Source: an uncultured Eubacterium sp.
GTDB lineage: Bacteria > Bacillota_A > Clostridia > Lachnospirales > Lachnospiraceae
Length of the DNA: 21,420 nt
Assembly: GCA_948468465.1 (NCBI GenBank)
Contig: CAOKJJ010000081.1
Span: forward strand, 1-21,420
Direction of reading: 5' to 3'
How positions within the stretch are numbered: the first letter of the stretch is position 1; every line of letters begins with the position of its first letter. The notes under the pieces are model-generated. The model worked only from the letters and a program-made list of their open reading frames with translations, searched no databases and had not been told where the DNA came from. This document shows, in pieces, positions 7,632 to 13,755 of the stretch. Position numbers and translations under genes: made by a program.

Positions 7632-9489
7632 AATTATCTTCTCCGTTCCTTTGTTCCAGATAATAAAAACCGTAAGCCGGGACTGTCAACTGCTGCAGCA
7701 AATGACGCTCTCCCGTCAGCATGTCTTTAAATTCACCCGGATCATGGTAAAATGTAACCGTTTTTTCCCATTCCGTAAAATTAAATACGCCGATGATTTT
7801 CTGTCCATCCGCATACCTTCCGACAGCCAGAAGACCGTCATCACCGGTATCCAGCGTCCATACATCCGCCGTCGTTCCAAATGCCGGTGAATCTCCCCGC
7901 AGCGTAAGCAGCGTATGCAGACCGCAAAACACCTGCCCCTCCGGAGTGCCCTTATCATTTCTGAGCTCTGACTGCTCCCATTTGAGTCTGCCCCGGTGCA
8001 GATAGCGGCTGTCGTCCGCTTTTTTCGGATCCTCCTTATAACTGTAGTCATTGACCTGCGCAAGCTCATCCCCGCTGTACAGCATCGGGATGCCCGTCTG
8101 CATAAGCATCATGGCATGCAGCGTCAGGTCAAACCGTACCGCCCGCTCCATCGCCGCAGGATCCTGTTCAAATCCCGCCTTTTCGATCCCGCACAGACTC
8201 GCCGTTGTGCCGCACAGCCTCGCGTCGCCGCTTGCAATATCGTCATTGTACAGCTCACCACGGCTCGTACTGCCGTCTGTAAAGCCCTGGAAATAGTCGT
8301 TTAAATACCGTTTATGAAGCACCTCATCCGTGCCGAAGCATTGTTTCAGCCACTCATAATCAAGTCCCCAGCCGATATCATCATGGCAGCGCAGATAATT
8401 TAAAAACACATATTGCTTCGGCAGGGCGTTTACCGCATCCAGCTGCCTGCGGAGCAGCCGGGTATCTCTGGTTGCTACCGTATGCCATGTCGTACACATC
8501 GTAGTCACATTGTATAACAGATGGCATTCCGGTTTTTCGATGCTGCCAAAATACGGAACGACCTTGACCGGCTCCATCACCACTTCTCCAAGCAGAATGA
8601 CGCTTGGACAGACAATCTCACCGATCATGCGCATCATGCGGACAATCGTATGTACCTGCGGCAGATTGCGGCAGTCCGTCCCTAATTCTTTCCATATGTA
8701 CGGCACCGCGTCAATGCGTATCATATCCATACCCTTGTTTGCCAGAAACAGGTAATTGTACATCATCTCATTGAACACTCTTGGGTTTTTATAATTTAAA
8801 TCCCACTGATACGGATAAAAAGAAGTCATCACATAATGTCCGCAGTCAGCAAGCCATGTAAAATTCCCAGGCGCCGTAGACGGAAATACCTGCGGCACGG
8901 TTTTTTCATACTCTTTCGGTATGGAAGGGTCAGCAAAAAAGAAATACCGGCTCATATATTCTCCGTCTCCCTCGCGTGCCCTCCTCGCCCATTCATGATC
9001 CTGGCTCGTATGGTTCATGACAAAATCCATGCACAAATTAATTCCTTTTTCATGACATAACTCAGACAGCTTTTCCAAATCTTCCATCGTTCCAAGATCC
9101 GGTCTGACCTTTCGAAAGTCTGCCACCGCATAACCGCCGTCGCTGCGGCCAGGCACCGTATCCAAAAAAGGCATTAAATGCAAAAGATTGACGTTCGCCT
9201 CCTGAATATAAGGCAGCTTTTCCCGCAGTCCATTCAGATTTCCCGCAAAATTGTCAATATACAGCATCATCCCTGTCAAAGCGTTGGACTTGTACCACTC
9301 CGGATTTTCTTCCCGCTCCAAATCCCGTTTTTTCAAAGCTGCCGGCCGCTCTTTTGCAAACGTGTATAAGTTCTGGCACAGCTCGGCAAACATAGAGCTG
9401 TTGTCATATAACTCCATGTACAGCCACCGCAGTTCGTCAATATGACGGGCCAAACGGTCCTGAAACAAGTTTTCTTCTTTTTTTGTCAT
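7615..9489 (-). CDS. Amylosucrase-family glycoside hydrolase (GH13, subfamily 4-like)
   Basis: This 624-residue alpha-amylase-superfamily enzyme aligns along its length with amylosucrase (sucrose to polyglucan plus fructose) and sucrose hydrolase. Landmarks are LTGMMLYIDNFAGNL (71-85), SDGGYAV with Asp117, DFVMNHTS (155-162), the nucleophile Asp260 in MIRIDAVPYIWK with Arg258, the acid/base Glu302 in LLGEVV, and RCHDDIGW with His369 and Asp370. Arg495 in DDSRYLHR, with Asp117, reproduces the salt bridge that closes the sucrose pocket in amylosucrase. There is no signal peptide. The frame opens at a GTG (9498), but that GTG is part of the Shine-Dalgarno AGGTGA, so I use the ATG at 9489. It lies between a HAD phosphatase and a GH36 alpha-galactosidase, divergent from a sucrose-type PTS. 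It could be an amylosucrase, a sucrose hydrolase, or act on phosphorylated sucrose; sequence alone does not decide. Confidence 0.88.
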   Translation of the reverse strand: MTKKEENLFQDRLARHIDELRWLYMELYDNSSMFAELCQNLYTFAKERPAALKKRDLEREENPEWYKSNALTGMMLYIDNFAGNLNGLREKLPYIQEANVNLLHLMPFLDTVPGRSDGGYAVADFRKVRPDLGTMEDLEKLSELCHEKGINLCMDFVMNHTSQDHEWARRAREGDGEYMSRYFFFADPSIPKEYEKTVPQVFPSTAPGNFTWLADCGHYVMTSFYPYQWDLNYKNPRVFNEMMYNYLFLANKGMDMIRIDAVPYIWKELGTDCRNLPQVHTIVRMMRMIGEIVCPSVILLGEVVMEPVKVVPYFGSIEKPECHLLYNVTTMCTTWHTVATRDTRLLRRQLDAVNALPKQYVFLNYLRCHDDIGWGLDYEWLKQCFGTDEVLHKRYLNDYFQGFTDGSTSRGELYNDDIASGDARLCGTTASLCGIEKAGFEQDPAAMERAVRFDLTLHAMMLMQTGIPMLYSGDELAQVNDYSYKEDPKKADDSRYLHRGRLKWEQSELRNDKGTPEGQVFCGLHTLLTLRGDSPAFGTTADVWTLDTGDDGLLAVGRYADGQKIIGVFNFTEWEKTVTFYHDPGEFKDMLTGERHLLQQLTVPAYGFYYLEQRNGEDNYGDNH

Positions 9490-9514
9490 TTTTATCACCT
9501 GCTTTCTCTACGTT

Positions 9515-10345
9515 TTATATTAAATGCAGCTTTTCAAAAGCGCTGTAAAGGCCGTCTTCTGTCACCGGCGGACAGACCATGTCCGCGAGCTTTAAAAGCG
9601 TCGGACTGCCGCCTGCCATGCAAACGCTGGTTTCCACGGCCTCAAGCATCTTTAAGTCATTCATGCTGTCCCCAAAAGCGATCGTATCTTTTTTGGAAAT
9701 GCCCAGGAATTCACACATCCTTTTGACCGCGGTTCCTTTATCAAACGCTTTGCATGACAGCTCTCCGTTTACAATCCCGCAGCTGTCCTTGTCCTGAATG
9801 CAGAAATCAAATTCATCCTGCAGCAGCTGAATCGGTTTTTTCAGCCGCTCTTCCCCACGGCTCATAAACGCCATGCCGTAAATAGGCTCTCCGTCATATT
9901 CGGACATCGGACGAATGTCCAGTTCCTGTTCAATCTGCTCCCGCCACCGCAGCATCTCACTGTTGGCCTCGGACTGTATATTGTCAGCCAGAAACTGCTT
10001 AAACCCCTCGTCGGTATAACTGCGGTTTTTACCTCCTATTGTACGGAAAATGCCGCTTTCCTTGAAAACAGCAAGCACTCTTTCCTGCTGTTCTTCGGTC
10101 ATTGGACTGTCATAAACGACTTTGCCGTCATATTCTATATAACCGCCGGCACTGGCAACCAGCCCGTCAAATCCAAACCGCAGCACAGGAAAAAGCATCC
10201 CGTAATTTCTACCGGAGCACAATACGACTTTATGCCCCTTTTCCCTGGCCCGGCGAACGGCCTCGACCGCGGACGGCGGCGGAACATTTTTCCCCGGTTC
10301 GGTCAGAGTGCCGTCAATATCCAAAAATATCAATTTCTGCTCCAT
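9515..10345 (-). CDS. HAD-superfamily Cof-type (IIB) sugar phosphatase
   Basis: This 276-residue cytosolic hydrolase belongs to HAD subfamily IIB. Motif I is FLDIDGT with Asp9 and Asp11, motif II is LCSGR with Ser44, the motif III lysine is Lys203 in AFDKGTAV, and motif IV is GDSMND (225-230). The region between about 80 and 185 is the C2-type cap that sets substrate choice. Such enzymes dephosphorylate sugar phosphates, flavin precursors or pyridoxal phosphate. AGGAGG lies five bases before the ATG. It is the first gene after the consensus promoter at 10395-10423, and the GH13 start follows its stop by 25 bases. Position in a sugar operon facing a PTS permease suggests a sugar-phosphate substrate, possibly sucrose-6-phosphate or galactose-1-phosphate; that is inference only. 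Confidence 0.9.
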   Translation of the reverse strand: MEQKLIFLDIDGTLTEPGKNVPPPSAVEAVRRAREKGHKVVLCSGRNYGMLFPVLRFGFDGLVASAGGYIEYDGKVVYDSPMTEEQQERVLAVFKESGIFRTIGGKNRSYTDEGFKQFLADNIQSEANSEMLRWREQIEQELDIRPMSEYDGEPIYGMAFMSRGEERLKKPIQLLQDEFDFCIQDKDSCGIVNGELSCKAFDKGTAVKRMCEFLGISKKDTIAFGDSMNDLKMLEAVETSVCMAGGSPTLLKLADMVCPPVTEDGLYSAFEKLHLI

Positions 10346-10372
10346 AATAACCTCCTAAAATAATTTTTAATA

Positions 10373-10386
10373 TGTACTCGCTTTCA
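10373..10386 (-). promoter_or_regulatory. Putative LacI/CcpA-type operator of the HAD-GH13-GH36 operon
   Basis: The minus strand reads TGAAAGCGAGTACA, starting about two bases after the expected transcription start, a classic repressing position. It fits the catabolite-responsive element consensus TGWAARCGYTWNCW except at two positions. It also shares 11 of 14 bases with the site at 10551-10564 on the divergent promoter. The central CG is typical of LacI-family operators. Either CcpA or the LacI-family regulator at 12654-13661 could bind. Confidence 0.55.
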
Positions 10387-10394
10387 TTTTGTTT

Positions 10395-10423
10395 ATTATA
10401 AGTTTGAAAAATCCTTCTGTCAA
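10395..10423 (-). promoter_or_regulatory. Consensus sigma-A promoter of the HAD-GH13-GH36 operon
   Basis: On the minus strand TTGACA (10423-10418) and TATAAT (10400-10395) are both perfect consensus hexamers separated by 17 bases. Such a strong unregulated promoter is expected to be held by a repressor, which agrees with the operator-like site just downstream. An imperfect palindrome with arms GTTTTG/CAAAAC (10444-10457) lies upstream of the -35 box. Confidence 0.85.
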
Positions 10424-10466
10424 TCCACGAAACTTCTTTTTCTGTTTTGAACAAAACGAAAGGATA

Positions 10467-10494
10467 GTTTTTGTATAAAATGCCGTTTTTGTAT
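10467..10494 (+). repeat. 10-base direct repeat with 18-base period upstream of the PTS promoter
   Basis: GTTTTTGTAT occurs at 10467-10476 and again at 10485-10494. The second copy ends 16 bases before the -35 box of the PTS promoter. Two in-phase direct repeats at this distance could be an activator site, but the stretch is A/T rich and chance cannot be excluded. Confidence 0.35.
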
Positions 10495-10510
10495 TTTTTC
10501 CGTTGTCATA

Positions 10511-10540
10511 TTGACTTTTTATCCGCCCGCGTGTTATTCT
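10511..10540 (+). promoter_or_regulatory. Probable sigma-A promoter of the PTS permease gene
   Basis: TTGACT (10511-10516) is followed after 18 bases by TATTCT (10535-10540). The -35 box is near-consensus and the -10 box is weak. Inverted arms CGCGTGTT (10528-10535) and AACACGCG (10553-10560) bracket the -10 box and start site. The leader to the ATG would be about 68 bases. Confidence 0.55.
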
Positions 10541-10550
10541 CTTCGCATAA

Positions 10551-10564
10551 TGAACACGCGTACA
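10551..10564 (+). promoter_or_regulatory. Putative LacI/CcpA-type operator of the PTS gene
   Basis: TGAACACGCGTACA is a pseudopalindrome (10 of 14 positions symmetric) with a central CG, a few bases downstream of the expected transcription start. It matches the site at 10373-10386 at 11 of 14 positions and deviates from the catabolite-responsive element consensus at two. The same placement on both divergent promoters argues for one repressor acting on both arms. Confidence 0.55.
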
Positions 10565-10587
10565 TCACGTAAACTTTATTTGATGTA
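10561..10587 (+). other. Possible leader hairpin before the PTS gene
   Basis: TACATCA (10561-10567) and TGATGTA (10581-10587) are perfectly complementary arms around 13 bases, ending 16 bases before the AGGAGGA site. The stem is A/T rich and weak. It could be a second operator or a leader structure, and there is no terminator nearby to suggest antitermination. Confidence 0.3.
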
Positions 10588-10614
10588 TCGAAATAATGAT
10601 TGAAGGAGGAAACT

Positions 10615-12522
10615 ATGAACTACGATTATGCGAAAATCGCAAAAGAAGTCATTCAGGCCGTAGGCGGAGCAGAAAACATCAAATCTGCCGCCCATTGCGC
10701 CACCCGTCTGCGTCTCATTGTCGCGGACCGTTCTCTGGCAGACGATGAAAAAGTTGGCGAAATTGATGCCGTAAAAGGGACCTTTTTCACAGCCGGACAG
10801 TATCAGATTATTTTCGGCACCGGCCATGTCAACCGCGTCTATGAACAGATCACACAGCTTGGAATCGCGGAAACTACCGCCAGCGAAGCGAAAGAAGCCA
10901 AAATGGATGGTAAAAACCAGCTGCAGAAAGCAATCCGTACATTTGGAGATGTTTTTGTCCCTGTCATACCTGCCCTGGTTGCCACCGGTCTGTTCCTTGG
11001 CTTAAAAGGAGCTTTGCTGAATGACAACTTCCTGGCTTTATTCGGCATGACCAACGCCGATATTCCACATACCTTTCAGGTTCTGGTAGATGTGCTTTCC
11101 GGTACTACGTTTGCTTTTCTGCCTGCCATTGTATGCTGGTCCACATTCCGCGTATTTGGCGGTTCCCCGGTTTTGGGACTGATTTTGGGGCTGATGCTTG
11201 TTAACGGCTCCCTGCCAAATGCCTACTCTGTCGCAGACCCTTCCAGCGGCGTAACACCGCTTATGCTTTTTGGGGTGATTCCTATCGTAGGATATCAGGG
11301 CAGCATCCTGCCGGCCTTTGTTGCCGGCGTCATCGGAAGCAAGCTGGAAAAGAAGCTGCGCAAGACCGTACCTGCAGTGTTTGACTTTATGATCACGCCT
11401 TTTTTAGTACTGTTTGTGATGCTGATACTCTCACTGTTAGTCATTGGCCCGATCCTGCACGCACTGGAAAACGTCCTGTTAGTGATCGTGGAATATGCAC
11501 TGGAGCTTCCTTTGGGCATCGGCGGTTTGATCGTCGGCTTCTTCTGGTCGATTATCACGCTTACAGGCGTGCACCATATTTTCAATATGCTGGAAATCAG
11601 CCTGCTGGCAAGCACAGGCTTTAATCCTTTCAATGCCATTTTATGCATGTGCGGCTTTTCCTCAGCCGGTGTATGTCTCGCCATCTCTTTAAAGGCCAGA
11701 AAAAAAGAAATCCGCGCCATTGGCCCAAGCGCTACCGTATCCGCACTGCTTGGCATCGGTGAACCGGCACTGTTCGGTGTCATCCTGCGTTATGGCATGA
11801 AGCCGTTTCTTTTAAGCTGCTCCATCAACGGCGTCGCCGGCATGATTGCCATGCTGCTTGGAATGAAAGGCACCGGCAATGGCATTACCACGATTCCGGG
11901 CATGCTGTTGTACATATATAGTCCGTCCCAGCTGATCATGTATGTGATACTTGCACTTTCTGTGTTTATTACCGCCTTCTGCCTGTGCTGGTTCTTCGCA
12001 GTGCCTCCGGAGGTCATGGAAACAGATGCAGCCGCAAAAAAAGATGTTCCAAAACCTGCTCCGGCTCCATTCCCGGATGTGCTTGGCTCCGCGGCAAAAG
12101 GAACATTTGTTCCTATGGAGCAGATTTCCGATCCGACATTTTCCCAGGGCGTCCTTGGCATATGCTGCGGCATCGAACCGGAAACCGGCAAAGTGTATTC
12201 CCCAATGGACGGCACAATCAGCCAGCTCGCTGACACACTGCACGCGATCGGCATAGAGGCAGGCGGCGTGGAGCTGCTTATCCATGTCGGCATAGATACC
12301 GTAGCAATGAAGGGCAACGGCTTTCAAAGCCATGTAAAAGAAGGTCAGACGGTAAAAAAAGGCGACCTTCTTCTGACCATGGATCTGGAAAAAATCAAGG
12401 CGGCAGGCCACCCTGCAACCATTATGGTAATCGTTACAAATTCAGACGACCTGTCATCGGTAGAAGCCGCAGCCTCCGGCCAGCTGATGCCTGGCGATCA
12501 GCTCATGCGCCTGAAAGCATAA
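10615..12522 (+). CDS. PTS EIIBCA permease, sucrose family (glucose superfamily)
   Basis: This 635-residue protein imports and phosphorylates a sugar, with three domains in one chain. EIIB (about 1-85) has the phosphocysteine Cys28 in AAHCATRLRL and VKGTFFTAGQYQIIFGTG, typical of sucrose/trehalose permeases. EIIC (about 105-465) has roughly ten membrane segments, GVHHIFNMLE (318-327) and the substrate-loop motif GIGEPALFG (380-388). A proline/alanine linker (about 478-488) leads to EIIA of the Crr type (about 490-635), with GVELLIHVGIDTV and the active His557. The frame is open five codons further up, but that part is the AGGAGGA ribosome-binding site of the ATG at 10615. The EIIB/EIIC signature points to sucrose, giving sucrose-6-phosphate. 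No GH32 hydrolase accompanies it; the divergent genes encode a HAD phosphatase, an amylosucrase-like GH13 and GH36. Substrate specificity is inferred. Confidence 0.92.
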   Translation: MNYDYAKIAKEVIQAVGGAENIKSAAHCATRLRLIVADRSLADDEKVGEIDAVKGTFFTAGQYQIIFGTGHVNRVYEQITQLGIAETTASEAKEAKMDGKNQLQKAIRTFGDVFVPVIPALVATGLFLGLKGALLNDNFLALFGMTNADIPHTFQVLVDVLSGTTFAFLPAIVCWSTFRVFGGSPVLGLILGLMLVNGSLPNAYSVADPSSGVTPLMLFGVIPIVGYQGSILPAFVAGVIGSKLEKKLRKTVPAVFDFMITPFLVLFVMLILSLLVIGPILHALENVLLVIVEYALELPLGIGGLIVGFFWSIITLTGVHHIFNMLEISLLASTGFNPFNAILCMCGFSSAGVCLAISLKARKKEIRAIGPSATVSALLGIGEPALFGVILRYGMKPFLLSCSINGVAGMIAMLLGMKGTGNGITTIPGMLLYIYSPSQLIMYVILALSVFITAFCLCWFFAVPPEVMETDAAAKKDVPKPAPAPFPDVLGSAAKGTFVPMEQISDPTFSQGVLGICCGIEPETGKVYSPMDGTISQLADTLHAIGIEAGGVELLIHVGIDTVAMKGNGFQSHVKEGQTVKKGDLLLTMDLEKIKAAGHPATIMVIVTNSDDLSSVEAAASGQLMPGDQLMRLKA

Positions 12523-12544
12523 AGCCAAACTGCTGCACCACAAC

Positions 12545-12574
12545 AAAAGAACCGCCCATACGGGCGGTTCTTTT
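12545..12574 (+). terminator. Rho-independent terminator of the PTS gene
   Basis: The arms AAAAGAACCGCCC (12545-12557) and GGGCGGTTCTTTT (12562-12574) are perfectly complementary around the loop ATAC, ending in a T-run. It lies 22 bases past the PTS stop and just before the promoter of the regulator gene, so the two genes are separate units. Confidence 0.88.
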
Positions 12575-12579
12575 CATTC

Positions 12580-12608
12580 TTGACAACCCTGTACGTCTGG
12601 AATAAAAT
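12580..12608 (+). promoter_or_regulatory. Sigma-A promoter of the LacI-family regulator gene
   Basis: TTGACA (12580-12585) is perfect and followed after 17 bases by TAAAAT (12603-12608). The start of transcription would be near 12615, about 40 bases before the GTG start. I see no full copy of the TGAAnnCGnGTACA site here, so autoregulation is not indicated. Confidence 0.8.
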
Positions 12609-12653
12609 GTTGTTATTGTAAGTATTGTGTGAAGAAAGAAAGGAGGGATTGTC

Positions 12654-13661
12654 GTGGTCAGTATGCAGGACATTGCTGACAAAGCGGGAGTTTCCAGGGT
12701 CACAGTTTCCAGAGTTCTATCCAACCACCCTTCTGTCAAGCCTGAAACACGGCAAAAGGTGCTCCACTGGGTAAAAGAGCTGGATTACGAGCCTAATTTG
12801 ATCGCCCAAAGCCTGGCTGGAAACAGGACAAACATCATTGGACTTCTCGTTCCGGAAATTGCGTATCCTTTTTTCAGCGAAATAATAGAATCCATAGAAA
12901 ACCAGGCATTTTATGAAGGATACAGCATTATTATATGCAACACGCACCGCAGTCTGGACAAGGAAAAAAACATTCTCGCCCAGCTGCGCCAGCGCAAAGT
13001 TGACGGCATCATTGCCGTTCCTGTTTCCACAAAGCAGAGCCTGCCTGCCTACCAGCGCCTGCAGGTTCCGGCAGTGATGATCACCAAGCGAATGGATGGG
13101 TTCAGCAGCGTATACATCTCCCATTACAATGGCGGCCAGCAGATCGCCCGGCATTTTCTGAACATGGGCTTTCAGAAAATAGGATATATCGGCCCTACCA
13201 GGGAATCTACCTCCGCCCTGAAATACGCAGGATTTCAGCAGTATTTGTCTGCCAGCCAGATTAGTCTTACGGATGTGATTGAATGTCCGGCTCCTAAAAA
13301 TATGAACGCCAGCCTTGTCTATAAGCTGGTAAAACAATACGCGGCGGATACAGGACTGCATTGTGAAGCATATCTGGCCAATGATGACATCACCGCCTGT
13401 GAAGCCATCACCGCTTTCCGCGAATTAGGCTATGCCGTTCCACAGGATATTGCCATTGCCGGTTTTGACAATTCCCTGCTGTCCAAAGAAATCAACCCCA
13501 AGCTCACTGCTTTGGCGCAGCCTCTGGATGAGATCGGCAAAAAATCCGTAGAAATCCTGTTAGACCAAATTAATAACAGCACGGAACCGCGCATGTATGA
13601 GCTGGAGTCCCGCATCATCGTCAGAGAATCCACGATCCGCTACGTATCGGCACAGCAATGA
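12654..13661 (+). CDS. LacI-family transcriptional regulator
   Basis: This 335-residue repressor-type protein has a LacI helix-turn-helix at 4-24 (MQDIADKAGVSRVTVSRVL), a hinge helix with YEPNLIAQSLA (45-55), and a periplasmic-binding-protein-like sugar domain to the C-terminus (IGLLVPEIAYPFFSEI near 61, VDGIIAVP near 118, IGYIGP, LANDDITACEA and IAIAGFDN). I use the GTG at 12654 because AGGAGG lies seven bases before it; the ATG at 12663 would be too far from that site and would cut into the recognition domain. It lies directly after the sucrose-type PTS gene and most likely controls it and the divergent HAD-GH13-GH36 operon through the paired CG-centred sites. The inducer is unknown: sucrose, sucrose-6-phosphate, melibiose or raffinose. 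Confidence 0.93.
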   Translation: MVSMQDIADKAGVSRVTVSRVLSNHPSVKPETRQKVLHWVKELDYEPNLIAQSLAGNRTNIIGLLVPEIAYPFFSEIIESIENQAFYEGYSIIICNTHRSLDKEKNILAQLRQRKVDGIIAVPVSTKQSLPAYQRLQVPAVMITKRMDGFSSVYISHYNGGQQIARHFLNMGFQKIGYIGPTRESTSALKYAGFQQYLSASQISLTDVIECPAPKNMNASLVYKLVKQYAADTGLHCEAYLANDDITACEAITAFRELGYAVPQDIAIAGFDNSLLSKEINPKLTALAQPLDEIGKKSVEILLDQINNSTEPRMYELESRIIVRESTIRYVSAQQ

Positions 13662-13675
13662 GATGTGCTGGAGAC

Positions 13676-13704
13676 TGGACACCATCCCCTTTTTATGGTA
13701 CACT
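13676..13704 (+). promoter_or_regulatory. Probable promoter of the hybrid kinase gene
   Basis: TGGACA (13676-13681) is followed after 17 bases by TACACT (13699-13704) with an extended -10 TG. It sits in the 94-base gap after the regulator gene, so the kinase is probably transcribed on its own, possibly with read-through from upstream because no terminator is seen after the regulator. Confidence 0.55.
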
Positions 13705-13755
13705 GGTGAAATATGAAAAAACATATTAGGAAAGAATTCAGGGGGATTGTTTAGT

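Noticed and set aside
10561..10587. A BglG/LicT-type antiterminator in the PTS leader
   Set aside because: The hairpin is weak, no terminator overlaps it, and the local regulator is of the LacI family rather than a PRD antiterminator.
11295..12411. Minus-strand open frames of 160-200 codons opposite the PTS gene
   Set aside because: They lie wholly inside a well-conserved EIIBCA gene on the other strand, with low-complexity translations.
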